Shown here piece by piece: positions 54,160 to 62,209 of a DNA stretch of 64,000 bases. The position numbers and the translations under genes were made by a program. Location: assembly GCF_035594035.1 (NCBI RefSeq), contig NZ_CP141588.1, forward strand, positions 3,006,501 to 3,070,500. The letters run 5' to 3'. The notes beneath the pieces are model-generated. The model did no database searches, was not told the DNA's origin, and saw only the letters and a list, made by a program, of their open reading frames with translations. The DNA is from Sphingomonas sp. LY54 (lineage in GTDB: Bacteria > Pseudomonadota > Alphaproteobacteria > Sphingomonadales > Sphingomonadaceae). The first letter of the stretch is position 1. Each line of letters starts with the position of its first letter.

Positions 54160-54723
54160 ATGTCCGAATTGATCGTCGTCGGGTTCGACTCTCCTGAAGA
54201 TGCCGACCGCGTGCTCACGCAACTGGCGCGGCTGAAACGCGAATATCTGATCGATCTGGAGGACGCCGTGGTCGCGATCCGGGACGCTGGCGGCGAGGTC
54301 CGCATCAAGCAGTCGGTCAGCATGACGGGTCAGGGCGCCAGCTACGGAGCCTTGTCCGGGGCCCTGTGGGGCACGCTGGTCGGTCTCCTGTTCCTCAATC
54401 CGCTGGCCGGCCTCGCGGTGGGCGGCGCGTTGGGGGCGGGTACCGGGGCTCTGTCGGGCAGCCTCATCGACTATGGCATCAACGACGATTTCATTCGCGA
54501 GATCGGCGCCACGCTCCAGCCCGATGCGTCGGCACTCTTCCTGCTGGTCCGCAAGGCGCAGCCGGAGAAGGTTCTCGCCGAGCTGGAGGGCTTCAACGGC
54601 CGCATCATCCGCTCCTCCCTCTCGCCGGAGCAGGAGGCGAAGCTTCAGGCCGCGCTGATCCGGGAGCAGCAGGGCAGGAACGAAGTGTCGCAGGCAGAGC
54701 CGGCGCGGTCGGAGATGGTCTGA
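54160..54723 (+). CDS. DUF1269-like membrane-associated protein
   Basis: A 187-residue protein. N-terminal alpha/beta part (MSELIVVGFDSPEDADRVLT, LARLKREYLIDLEDAVVAIR), a glycine-rich hydrophobic middle (GALSGALWGTLVGLLFLNPL and AGLAVGGALGAGTGALSGSL) and a C-terminal helical part (ASALFLLVRKAQPEKVLAEL). This matches the DUF1269 family, of unknown function. AAGGAGG lies 5 bases before the ATG. Divergent from the sulfatase, with a 216-bp shared promoter region. Confidence 0.82.
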   Translation: MSELIVVGFDSPEDADRVLTQLARLKREYLIDLEDAVVAIRDAGGEVRIKQSVSMTGQGASYGALSGALWGTLVGLLFLNPLAGLAVGGALGAGTGALSGSLIDYGINDDFIREIGATLQPDASALFLLVRKAQPEKVLAELEGFNGRIIRSSLSPEQEAKLQAALIREQQGRNEVSQAEPARSEMV

Positions 54724-54833
54724 GCGCTGGCGGAGCGCGGGATCGGGTTGACGCCGGCGCCGCCAGCGCGAGCCCCCGGAACGCTGTCCACGCCGTTGAC
54801 CAGGCCGGCCCCCAGGTCTTTGACCAGCGGGCA

Positions 54834-55709
54834 CTACCTTAACCGGGGTGGCAGCCAGAGCGGCGCGGCTCTTGCGTTGTCGCCCTTCAAGACCTTGGCG
54901 ATGGCGATCAGCAAAGCAATGGCGATCGTGTTGACGAGGGTGATGAGGACGAACACGGTGGGATCGGTGAAGCTGCTGACCGCGATCAGCATGGCCGCAG
55001 CGGTGTTGCGCTGGGCGGTCGCAAGGCCGCCAATATCCTCCAGAGCGTCGTTGCCCCAGCCGGCGAGATAGCCGAGCCCGAACGCGGCCAGGACGAACAG
55101 CAGCCCAAGGATAAGCGCGCCGGAGCGTATGATCGCGGGCATCTCGGGCAGATAGCCGACGATGGTCGAAACCAGCACCACGTTGAGAGCGATATTGGCT
55201 ATCCAGGCCACCCAGGGCTGCAGGCGGCGATTGAGGCCGGGAAGCAGCGACGCGACGAGCGCGCCGATAATCATCGGCAGCAACAACTGGCGTGCCAGCG
55301 TCCACGCCATGGCGCCGCCGTCGACCGACAGCGCCGGCACCAGCAGGGGAAGGGCGAGCGGCACGACGACGATCGTGGCAAGCACCAGCAGCACCATCGT
55401 CGCCGCCCCCAATGCCAGGTCGTGCTCGGACACCGCCGTCAATTTGATGAGGAAGGGCGCGCCGGCGCACAGCGAGAATACCGCGAGACCCGCCATATAT
55501 TCGACGGGGAGCGGCCAGATCTTGAGCAGGATCCACATGACCGCGGGCGCCGCGATGAAGTTGGCGACGAGCATTTTCAAGCAGAAGGGCCAGTCGCGCC
55601 AATATTGCACGATCCGCTTCGGCTCTTGCGTCATCCCCACATTGGCCATGGTGCAGAATATGAAAATCGGCAGCACCACCCGGCTGAGACCGATCATGAA
55701 GTCGAACAT
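54834..55709 (-). CDS. Bile acid:Na+ symporter (BASS) family transporter
   Basis: A 291-residue, nine-to-ten-helix carrier. BASS-like segments are MLVANFIAAPAVMWILLKIW, LCAGAPFLIKLTAVSEHDLA and GGLATAQRNTAAAMLIAVSS; the last corresponds to the sodium/substrate crossover helix (ATAQRNTAAA). Family members carry bile acids, pantoate, sulfonates or keto acids with Na+; the substrate here is unknown. Convergent with the DUF1269-like gene and just downstream of MgtC on the same strand. Confidence 0.82.
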   Translation of the reverse strand: MFDFMIGLSRVVLPIFIFCTMANVGMTQEPKRIVQYWRDWPFCLKMLVANFIAAPAVMWILLKIWPLPVEYMAGLAVFSLCAGAPFLIKLTAVSEHDLALGAATMVLLVLATIVVVPLALPLLVPALSVDGGAMAWTLARQLLLPMIIGALVASLLPGLNRRLQPWVAWIANIALNVVLVSTIVGYLPEMPAIIRSGALILGLLFVLAAFGLGYLAGWGNDALEDIGGLATAQRNTAAAMLIAVSSFTDPTVFVLITLVNTIAIALLIAIAKVLKGDNARAAPLWLPPRLR

Positions 55710-55753
55710 TCCATTCTCCTCCAGTTCGACATTGCTCGGTCGCCATTAGAACC

Positions 55754-56245
55754 TTACCCTTTGTCACTGTCCTCTTCGTCGTCCACCCTGATCGTATATT
55801 CCGTCGTGAACGGCCGGCTGAGGCCAAGGACCAGCACCAGCGCCAGGGCCAACAGGCCGGCAAGCCAGAGGAACCCGAAGCCGCAGACGAGCCCGATGGC
55901 GCCCGATGCCCAGATCGAGGCGGCCGAGCCGGCTCCGAAGACCGTATGCTCTTCCCTGAACAACGCGCCGGCTCCGATGAAGCCGATGCCGGTCATGACG
56001 CCGCTCACGACCTTGGCCGGGTCGATGGAGAGCTGCGGGTCATCCGCCCGGAAAGCATATTCGGAAATGCCCAGCGTGAGCGTGCATGAGGCCAGCGCGA
56101 TGATGACGAACGGCCTGAAATCGACCGGCTTCTTGCGCAGGAAACGCTCCATCCCCAACAGGAACGACAGCAGCAGGGCGGCGCCCATCCTGGCCAGAAC
56201 ATCTGCCCAGGTGACGTGCACCGGTCCGAACGTGCCGATTTCCAT
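55754..56245 (-). CDS. MgtC/SapB family membrane protein
   Basis: A 163-residue protein with four to five helices. MgtC hallmarks: RMGAALLLSFLLGMERFLRK, SGVMTGIGFIGAGALFREEH and SAASIWASGAIGLVCGFGFL. It lacks the extra C-terminal ACT-like domain of Salmonella MgtC, so it is the short SapB form. MgtC proteins modulate the F1Fo ATP synthase and survival at low Mg2+. Start set at 56245 (MEIGTFGPV); the frame is open to 56458 but this extension is not family-like. Confidence 0.82.
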   Translation of the reverse strand: MEIGTFGPVHVTWADVLARMGAALLLSFLLGMERFLRKKPVDFRPFVIIALASCTLTLGISEYAFRADDPQLSIDPAKVVSGVMTGIGFIGAGALFREEHTVFGAGSAASIWASGAIGLVCGFGFLWLAGLLALALVLVLGLSRPFTTEYTIRVDDEEDSDKG

Positions 56246-56379
56246 CAAGGCCCAACGCCGTTGGACGGCCGGGGTTGCCGGAGAGCGCTGCATTACTCGA
56301 GCAGCATGATCTACATTGCGCGGTGCGGATCCCCGCGGAACGATGACAAGCGCCTCGTTGGTCGCAATCTTATTCCAGG

Positions 56380-56395
56380 TGGCGACATGTCGCCA
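56380..56395. promoter_or_regulatory. 16-bp perfect palindrome upstream of MgtC gene
   Basis: TGGCGACATGTCGCCA is its own reverse complement, 135 bp before the MgtC start, in an otherwise geneless 300-bp stretch (56246-56544). It may be a regulator site or form a hairpin in the MgtC leader RNA. Confidence 0.4.
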
Positions 56396-56544
56396 TAGCG
56401 GCTGCGCCTGGTTAGCCGGGGCGCCGCACAAAGGCCAAACATCTCGCAGTTTCGGCAAAGGGAGAGTCCGCCGAGAGCGATCGCTACCATGTGGCTTGTT
56501 TTTAGCGTGCGCTAGAAAAAGTCAGCTAAACGATGGCTTGAGAA

Positions 56545-56620
56545 TGGTGACCCCTACGGGACTCGAACCCGTGTTTTCGCCGTGAGAGGGCGACGTCCTA
56601 GACCGCTAGACGAAGGGGCC
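56545..56620 (-). tRNA. tRNA-Glu (anticodon CTC)
   Basis: The minus strand folds as a complete cloverleaf: acceptor GGCCCCT/AGGGGTC, D arm with TAGCGGTCTAGGA, anticodon loop CTCTCAC (CTC, reads GAG codons), T arm ACGGGTTCGAGTCCCGT, discriminator A and an encoded CCA. Its 3' end (56545-56561) recurs at 23747, so it is the likely integration site of the neighbouring island. Confidence 0.95.
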
Positions 56621-56671
56621 AGCGCGTGGCCGCGTCGGCTGGCGGTCGCATATGGGGAGGCGGCGGCGCTG

Positions 56672-57817
56672 TCAAGGAAGGTCGGCCCGAATCTTGGGGA
56701 CCGCGACGGCATCGGGCCGCGGGGCCGGCCGGCGGGCGAGCCAGTCCTCCAGGATGGCGGCGATGCGTTCGGACGCGCGACCGTCGCCGAAGGCCAGGCT
56801 CGGCCGGGCCATGCGCGCATAAGCGTGCGGATCGGCCGCGAGAGCGCGGACCGCGGCGACGATGCGCGCGCTGTCGGTGCCGACCAAAACGATATTGTCG
56901 GGCGCTTCGGTGCGTTCGGTCGAATCGCGCAGCACCAGCACCGGCCGGCCGAGCGCGGCGCCTTCCTCCTGGAGGCCGCCGCTGTCGGTGAGGATCAGCC
57001 ACGAGCGCAGCATCAGCGCGACCATCTCCTCATAGGTCAGCGGGTCGAGCAGGGTGATGCCGGCGCTGCCGGCGAGCAGCCGCTCGATCGGCCCGCGCAC
57101 CTGCGGGTTCGAGTGGAGCGCGAACAGGATGTCGATCGGCAGGGTTGCCGCCAGGCGCTGCAGCGCCTTTGCCACCTCACGCAGCCGCGGGCCTCGATTT
57201 TCGCGCCTGTGACAGGTCACGAGAATCGTCGGGCGTGATCCGACAGATACGGGCAGGGCCGTGTCGCGCACGCGGAACAGCGCGTCGATGCCGGTATTGC
57301 CGGTGACGTGGATTACGCCCGGCGCGTGCTCGGCGCGGAGATTGGCGGCGGCGGTCGCGGTCGGCGCGAACAGCACGTCGGCGAGCGCGTCGATGGCGAT
57401 GCGGTGATCCTCCTCGGGCCAGGGCTGCTGGAGGTCGCCGGAGCGCAGGCCGGCCTCGACGTGGGCTAGCGGCACGCCGCAATCGCAGGCGGCGAAGGCG
57501 CCGGCGGCGGCGCTCGACGTGTCGCCATGGACCAGGACCATGGCGGGCCGTTCGCGCGCCAGCCAGCCGCACAACCGGTCGCGGATCGCCTCGCGTATCT
57601 CGCCGGCGCTGAGCCAGGCGGGATCGACGCCGAGGTCCTCGACCGCGCAGGCCGGGACAAAGGAAAAATGGCCGGCGAGACCGGCATGCTGCCCTGTCAG
57701 CAACACCCGCTGGCGGCACCAGGGGCATTGGGCGAGCGCCCGCACCACAGGCGCCATCTTGATCGCTTCGGGACGCGTCCCGACGATGGAAACAATCGTG
57801 GCGGCCTCAGTCGCCAC
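56672..57817 (-). CDS. wecB: UDP-N-acetylglucosamine 2-epimerase (non-hydrolysing)
   Basis: A 381-residue GT-B-fold enzyme that interconverts UDP-GlcNAc and UDP-ManNAc for surface polysaccharides. Motifs: IVSIVGTRPEAIKMAPVVRA at the N-terminus, VLVHGDTSSAAAGAFAACDC, HVEAGLRSGD, TCHRRENRG (substrate-binding) and LTDSGGLQEEGAALGRPVLV with the conserved Asp/Glu. Length is typical. Its start overlaps the TPR gene's end by 11 bases, so both are co-transcribed. Confidence 0.92.
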   Translation of the reverse strand: MATEAATIVSIVGTRPEAIKMAPVVRALAQCPWCRQRVLLTGQHAGLAGHFSFVPACAVEDLGVDPAWLSAGEIREAIRDRLCGWLARERPAMVLVHGDTSSAAAGAFAACDCGVPLAHVEAGLRSGDLQQPWPEEDHRIAIDALADVLFAPTATAAANLRAEHAPGVIHVTGNTGIDALFRVRDTALPVSVGSRPTILVTCHRRENRGPRLREVAKALQRLAATLPIDILFALHSNPQVRGPIERLLAGSAGITLLDPLTYEEMVALMLRSWLILTDSGGLQEEGAALGRPVLVLRDSTERTEAPDNIVLVGTDSARIVAAVRALAADPHAYARMARPSLAFGDGRASERIAAILEDWLARRPAPRPDAVAVPKIRADLP

Positions 57818-58742
57818 CGGGGACGCCGAGCAAGGCGGCGGCGCGCGTAAGCTCGGATTGAACGGCGGGGTTGCCGCGGAAGGCGGCGCGCGCCGAGGCG
57901 AGCGCGGCGCGGGCAGCCTCGGGCTCGCCCAGCACCATCCGGGCGCGCATCAGCCGGATCCAGCCGGCGCTGTCATCGGGATTGGCGGCGAGCCGCGCGG
58001 CGAGCCCCTCGACCATGCCGCGCGCCATCGCGTCCTGCTCGGCCGGCGGGATCGCGGCGGCGGCGGCCAGTTGCTGCGGCGTGGGGCCGGGAATGGCCGC
58101 GGTCGCGACCGGCGCCCGGGCCGCCGGCATGCGGCCGGCGAGATCGATCCGCTCGCGTGCCGCAGTCTGCTGGATGGTGCGGCGCAGATCCGCTTCCCAC
58201 GGCGCGCTGGCCGGCGTGTCGCGCAGCAGGGCGATCCAGTCGGCGATCGCCGCATCGTGCGCGCCGCCAAGGTCCTTCTGCACCGCGGTGAAATAGCGCG
58301 CGCGGGGGTCCTTCGGGTCGATCTTCAGCGCGCGGGCGAACGCCGCCGCGGCGTCGGGCGAGACCCGGGTGGTGGCGGACTGCAGCGCTTCGCCCAGCGA
58401 CGACCAGTTTTCGGCATTGCCCGGCTCGAGCTCGGCGGCGCGGCGATAGGCCGCGGCCGAGCGCATCAGGTCGCCGGTCTCGAAATGCGACCAGCCCAGC
58501 ATCCGCCAGCCTTCCGCGTCATCGGGGTCGGCGCGGAGCCGGGCTTCCAGCCGCGCGATCATCTCGCCGACCTGCGGCGCCGGCTGATCGGGCGCGGCGG
58601 TGCCATGGACGGCGGCAACCGGGGCTGGCGCCTCGCCCGAGCGGTAGAAAGCGATGCCGGCCGACGCGAGCGCGAGGGCGCCCGCCGCAGTCAAGGCGAT
58701 CGTTGCGGGTGAAAAACGGTTCCGTAGCGATTGTGTGGCCAT
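57807..58742 (-). CDS. TPR protein, CcmI/NrfG-like (cytochrome c maturation)
   Basis: A 311-residue membrane-anchored protein: one N-terminal helix (IALTAAGALALASAGIAFYR), then TPR repeats (about 60-165; EGWRMLGWSHFETGDLMRSA, AAYRRAAELEPGNAENWSSL) and another TPR-like C-terminal part (about 225-311). It is close to the periplasmic TPR part of CcmI/CycH or NrfG, chaperones that bring apocytochromes c to the heme lyase. Its position next to a multiheme cytochrome locus fits a maturation role, though it is on the other strand and overlaps wecB. Confidence 0.75.
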   Translation of the reverse strand: MATQSLRNRFSPATIALTAAGALALASAGIAFYRSGEAPAPVAAVHGTAAPDQPAPQVGEMIARLEARLRADPDDAEGWRMLGWSHFETGDLMRSAAAYRRAAELEPGNAENWSSLGEALQSATTRVSPDAAAAFARALKIDPKDPRARYFTAVQKDLGGAHDAAIADWIALLRDTPASAPWEADLRRTIQQTAARERIDLAGRMPAARAPVATAAIPGPTPQQLAAAAAIPPAEQDAMARGMVEGLAARLAANPDDSAGWIRLMRARMVLGEPEAARAALASARAAFRGNPAVQSELTRAAALLGVPGGD

Positions 58743-58861
58743 AGTCGACGATCATCCGTGCAAAATAATGTCCGTCAAGTCTGGCATAGTCTATTCCGCG
58801 CGCTACAGTATCGCGATAGGGATTTGCCCCGGGGGTGCATGCCGCATCGGAGTGAAAACGG

Positions 58862-61297
58862 ATGACGGCGCGCGTTCGTATCGCGATCGTCGGGTCGGGA
58901 CCTGCCGGCCTCAGTGCCGCGGCCCGCGCCGCGCAGCTCGGCATCAGTCATGTCCTGCTCGAGAAGTCGGATCATCTTTCCGACACCATCTTCAAATATC
59001 AGAAGGGCAAGCATGTGATGGCCACGCCGAGCCAGCTCGTGCTGCGCTCGGACATGGGTTTCGGCGCGGGGACGCGCGAGTCGGTGCTGGCGCGCTGGGA
59101 CGAGCAGGCGCGGTCGCAGGGCATCAACGTCCTGCTGCGGGCCGATGTCACCGCGATCGAAGGGGAGGCGGGGGATTTCACGCTCACCACCGCCCATGGC
59201 GATGTGATCCGCGCCGAGGATGTCGTCCTCGCCATCGGCACCCAGGGCAATCCCAACCGCATGGCTTGCGAGGGCGCGGACCTGCCCCACGTCCAGTACC
59301 AGCTCGACGATCCAGGCGAATATGTCGACGAGCATATCGTCGTGGTCGGTTCGGGCGATGCGGGGATCGAGAATGCCCTCGGCCTTGCCGCCGACCCCGA
59401 GCAGGGCAATGCCGTCACCATCCTCAACCGGGGCGCCGAGTTCGTCCGCGCCAAGGGCGCGAACGTGAAGGCGCTGACCGCGGCGCAGGAGGACGGCCGG
59501 GTCACTCCGCTGACGGAAAGCGTGCCGGCGAAGGTCGAGCCGGGCTGGATGACCGTCGACACGCGCGACGGCGTGCAGCGGATCCGCTGCGACCGGGTCA
59601 TCGCGCGCATGGGCTCGGCGGCGCCGCGCCGTTTCGTCGAGGGAATCGGGATCGCGTTCAGCGGCGAGGACCGCGAAGCCTTGCCCGTCCTCAGCCCCCA
59701 TTTCGAGAGCAGCAAGCCGGGCATCTACGTGATCGGCGCTCTCGCCGGCTATCCGCTGATCAAGCATTGCATGAACCAGGGCTATGATGTCGTCGAATAT
59801 ATCGCCGGCAACCGCAGCCTGAAGCCGGCCGACGAGCCGATCCTGGAGGCGAAGTTCGCCGACCTCCCGGGCGGCCGCAGCGTCGACGAGTGGCTCGAAC
59901 ATCTGCGCGCCAACGTCGCCATTTTGAACGACCTGTCGCCGCTGCAGATGCGCGAGTTCATGCTCGACAGCCGCGTCGCTTTCTATGGCGAGGGCGCGCT
60001 CGTGTTTCGGCGCAACGAGCCCGGTTCTTCCCTGTTCGGAGTCGTGGAAGGTTCGGTGGCGGTGCAGGTGAGCCCGCACGATAGTTCCGCGACCGTGCCC
60101 ATCGCCGCCGGGTCGATCTTCGGCGAGGTCGGCCTGATCTCCGGCCGTCCGCGCGGCGCCACCGTTTGCGCTGCCGAGGATTCGATCCTGGTCGAGGTGC
60201 CGCGCAACGCCGCGCTCAAGCTGATGGCGTCGGTGCCGGCAGCGACGCGCGCCGTGACCCGCATCTCGACCGAACGTCAGTTGCTCCAGATATTCGGTTC
60301 CGGGCTCGCGCCGGCCGACCTCGCCGAGCTGCTGGAAACGGCCGAGCTCCGCCAGGTCCGCGCCGGCGAGGCGATCATCAGCGAGGGGGAGGAGGGCTAT
60401 GACGTCTTCGTCATCCGCCAGGGCTCCATGGTGGTCGAGAAGAGTGTCGGCGGCCGCCCGGTCTTCCTCTCTTATCTTCCGGCCGGCTCCTATGTCGGCG
60501 AGATGGCGTTGATCGACGGTGGCCGGCGCACGGCGACCGTGCGGGCGGCGATCAAGTCCGAAGTGATCCGGCTCGACGGCGACGCCTTCCGCCGGCTGCT
60601 CGCGCGCAAGCCCGAACTTATGGCCAAGACGCGGCAGGACATGGCCGCGCGCCAGGCGTTGAACAGGTTCGTGGAGGCCAGCAAGGACGGCTTCGGCACC
60701 GTCGTCGATCTTTATTCCTCGGTCGCGTCCTTCCTGGTCGAGAACGGGATCGGCGAAGCCACCGACGTGCTGCTAATCGACGAGAATCTATGCATCGGCT
60801 GCGACAATTGCGAGCGCGCCTGCGCCGACAGCCACGAGGGTCTGTCGCGGCTCGACCGCGAGGCCGGCAAGACCTTCGCCCATCTCCACGTGCCGACCTC
60901 GTGCCGGCATTGCGAGCATCCGCATTGCATGGCCGATTGTCCCCCCAACGCGATCCATCGCGGGCCGGACGGCGAGGTGTTCATCGACGAGACCTGCATC
61001 GGTTGCGGCAATTGCCAGCGCAACTGCCCCTATGGCGTGATCCGGATGGACAAGGTGCCGCCACGCAAGCCGCCCTTGCTCGCCTGGCTGCTCGCCGGCC
61101 TGGGGCCAGGGCCCGGGGAGCCGCCGAGGGAATGGACCGAGCACCGCGCCTCGCCCGAGACGCCGAAGAAGGCGATCAAATGCGACATGTGCACGGGCAT
61201 AGCCGGCGGGCCGGCCTGCGTGCGCGCCTGCCCGACGGGCGCCGCGATCCGGGTCGCGCCCGAGCAATTCCTGACCGTGGCGAGGCTCGGCGGATGA
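58862..61297 (+). CDS. FAD/NAD(P)H oxidoreductase - two cNMP-binding domains - four [4Fe-4S] fusion
   Basis: An 811-residue cytoplasmic fusion. Residues 1-325 form a two-dinucleotide flavoprotein: FAD loop GSGPAG (11-16), NAD(P) loop GSGDAG (163-168), and GIYVIGALAGYPL near 287. Residues about 355-470 and 480-595 are cyclic-nucleotide-binding domains, with phosphate-cassette-like GEVGLISGRPRGATV (421-435) and GEMALIDGGRRTATV (546-560). Residues 640-800 are ferredoxin-like with sixteen Cys in four groups: 644/647/650/654, 681/684/689/693, 712/715/718/722, 774/777/786/790, as in DmsB/HycB-type electron carriers. It should pass electrons from NAD(P)H through iron-sulfur clusters, perhaps gated by a nucleotide, to the membrane protein encoded next. 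Confidence 0.88.
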   Translation: MTARVRIAIVGSGPAGLSAAARAAQLGISHVLLEKSDHLSDTIFKYQKGKHVMATPSQLVLRSDMGFGAGTRESVLARWDEQARSQGINVLLRADVTAIEGEAGDFTLTTAHGDVIRAEDVVLAIGTQGNPNRMACEGADLPHVQYQLDDPGEYVDEHIVVVGSGDAGIENALGLAADPEQGNAVTILNRGAEFVRAKGANVKALTAAQEDGRVTPLTESVPAKVEPGWMTVDTRDGVQRIRCDRVIARMGSAAPRRFVEGIGIAFSGEDREALPVLSPHFESSKPGIYVIGALAGYPLIKHCMNQGYDVVEYIAGNRSLKPADEPILEAKFADLPGGRSVDEWLEHLRANVAILNDLSPLQMREFMLDSRVAFYGEGALVFRRNEPGSSLFGVVEGSVAVQVSPHDSSATVPIAAGSIFGEVGLISGRPRGATVCAAEDSILVEVPRNAALKLMASVPAATRAVTRISTERQLLQIFGSGLAPADLAELLETAELRQVRAGEAIISEGEEGYDVFVIRQGSMVVEKSVGGRPVFLSYLPAGSYVGEMALIDGGRRTATVRAAIKSEVIRLDGDAFRRLLARKPELMAKTRQDMAARQALNRFVEASKDGFGTVVDLYSSVASFLVENGIGEATDVLLIDENLCIGCDNCERACADSHEGLSRLDREAGKTFAHLHVPTSCRHCEHPHCMADCPPNAIHRGPDGEVFIDETCIGCGNCQRNCPYGVIRMDKVPPRKPPLLAWLLAGLGPGPGEPPREWTEHRASPETPKKAIKCDMCTGIAGGPACVRACPTGAAIRVAPEQFLTVARLGG

Positions 61298-61325
61298 ACG
61301 GGCGGCACGCGCGGATGGCGCCCTG

Positions 61326-62201
61326 ATGCCCGGCGGGGGGATCGCACGGACCGACCTCCATGCGGAGACGGGGCATCAGGGCTTCCTCCGCCATGCGCGG
61401 ATGCGCTGGCTCAAGGTCGCGATCGGTCTGTCGCTGGTGAGCTTCGTCGCTTATGCCTTTGCCGATGCCCAGCCGCGCCCGAACGGCGGCAGCTGGATCG
61501 GTTACACATTGGGCACGATCGGCGCGCTGCTGATCCTGTGGCTGGCGGCGCTCGGCATCCGCAAGCGCGTGATGACGCCCGGGCGCTGGTCGCTCAAGGC
61601 GTGGACCTCGGCCCATGTCTATCTCGGACTGGCGCTGGTGGTGATCGCGACCTTGCACAGCGGCTTCCAGCTCGGCTGGAACGTCCACAGCCTGGCCTAT
61701 GCGCTGATGCTGATCGTAGTCGGCTCGGGCATATACGGCATCTCCGTTTATGCCACGCTGCCGCGCCAGCTTAGCGACAACCGGTCCGAAATGACGAAGT
61801 CGCAGATGATCGACGCGGTGGACAAGCTTGACCAGCAGCTCGAGGCGGTGGCCCAGCCGCTCGATCACGAGCATACCGGCATCGTGCTGCGCTCGACCGG
61901 GGACGACCCGTTTCGCGGCGGCCTCTACCGGCGGCTGACCGGCCGCTACCCGCGCTGCCGCACCGCCGCGGCCCTGCGCGAGCTCAGGGCCCGGATGGCG
62001 CTGGCCGAGGGCGGGGAGGACCAGGCGCTGGCTGCGGTGGTGCGCCTGCTCGACCGCAAGCTGGCGGCGCTCAATCGGATCCGGCGCCATCTGAAGATCA
62101 AGGCGCGGCTCGAAGTGTGGCTCTACGTCCATGTGCCGATAACCTTTGCGCTGATCGCCGCGCTCGCCGCCCATATCGTCAGCGTGTTCTTCTACTGGTG
62201 A
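61326..62201 (+). CDS. Four-helix membrane protein, probable b-type di-heme cytochrome
   Basis: A 291-residue protein with helices at about 29-47, 57-78, 90-145 (a pair) and 262-290. Two pairs of His, each 14 residues apart, lie in hydrophobic helices: His97/His111 (SAHVYLGLALVVIATLHSG) and His269/His283 (VHVPITFALIAALAAHIVSV). This spacing suits two stacked b hemes, as in ferric-reductase or cytochrome b561-type proteins. I do not recognise a named family. It is placed between the cytoplasmic Fe-S protein and the periplasmic multiheme protein, as a transmembrane wire would be. A cytoplasmic loop of about 110 residues separates the helix pairs. Confidence 0.72.
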   Translation: MPGGGIARTDLHAETGHQGFLRHARMRWLKVAIGLSLVSFVAYAFADAQPRPNGGSWIGYTLGTIGALLILWLAALGIRKRVMTPGRWSLKAWTSAHVYLGLALVVIATLHSGFQLGWNVHSLAYALMLIVVGSGIYGISVYATLPRQLSDNRSEMTKSQMIDAVDKLDQQLEAVAQPLDHEHTGIVLRSTGDDPFRGGLYRRLTGRYPRCRTAAALRELRARMALAEGGEDQALAAVVRLLDRKLAALNRIRRHLKIKARLEVWLYVHVPITFALIAALAAHIVSVFFYW

Positions 62202-62209
62202 GCGGCGCG

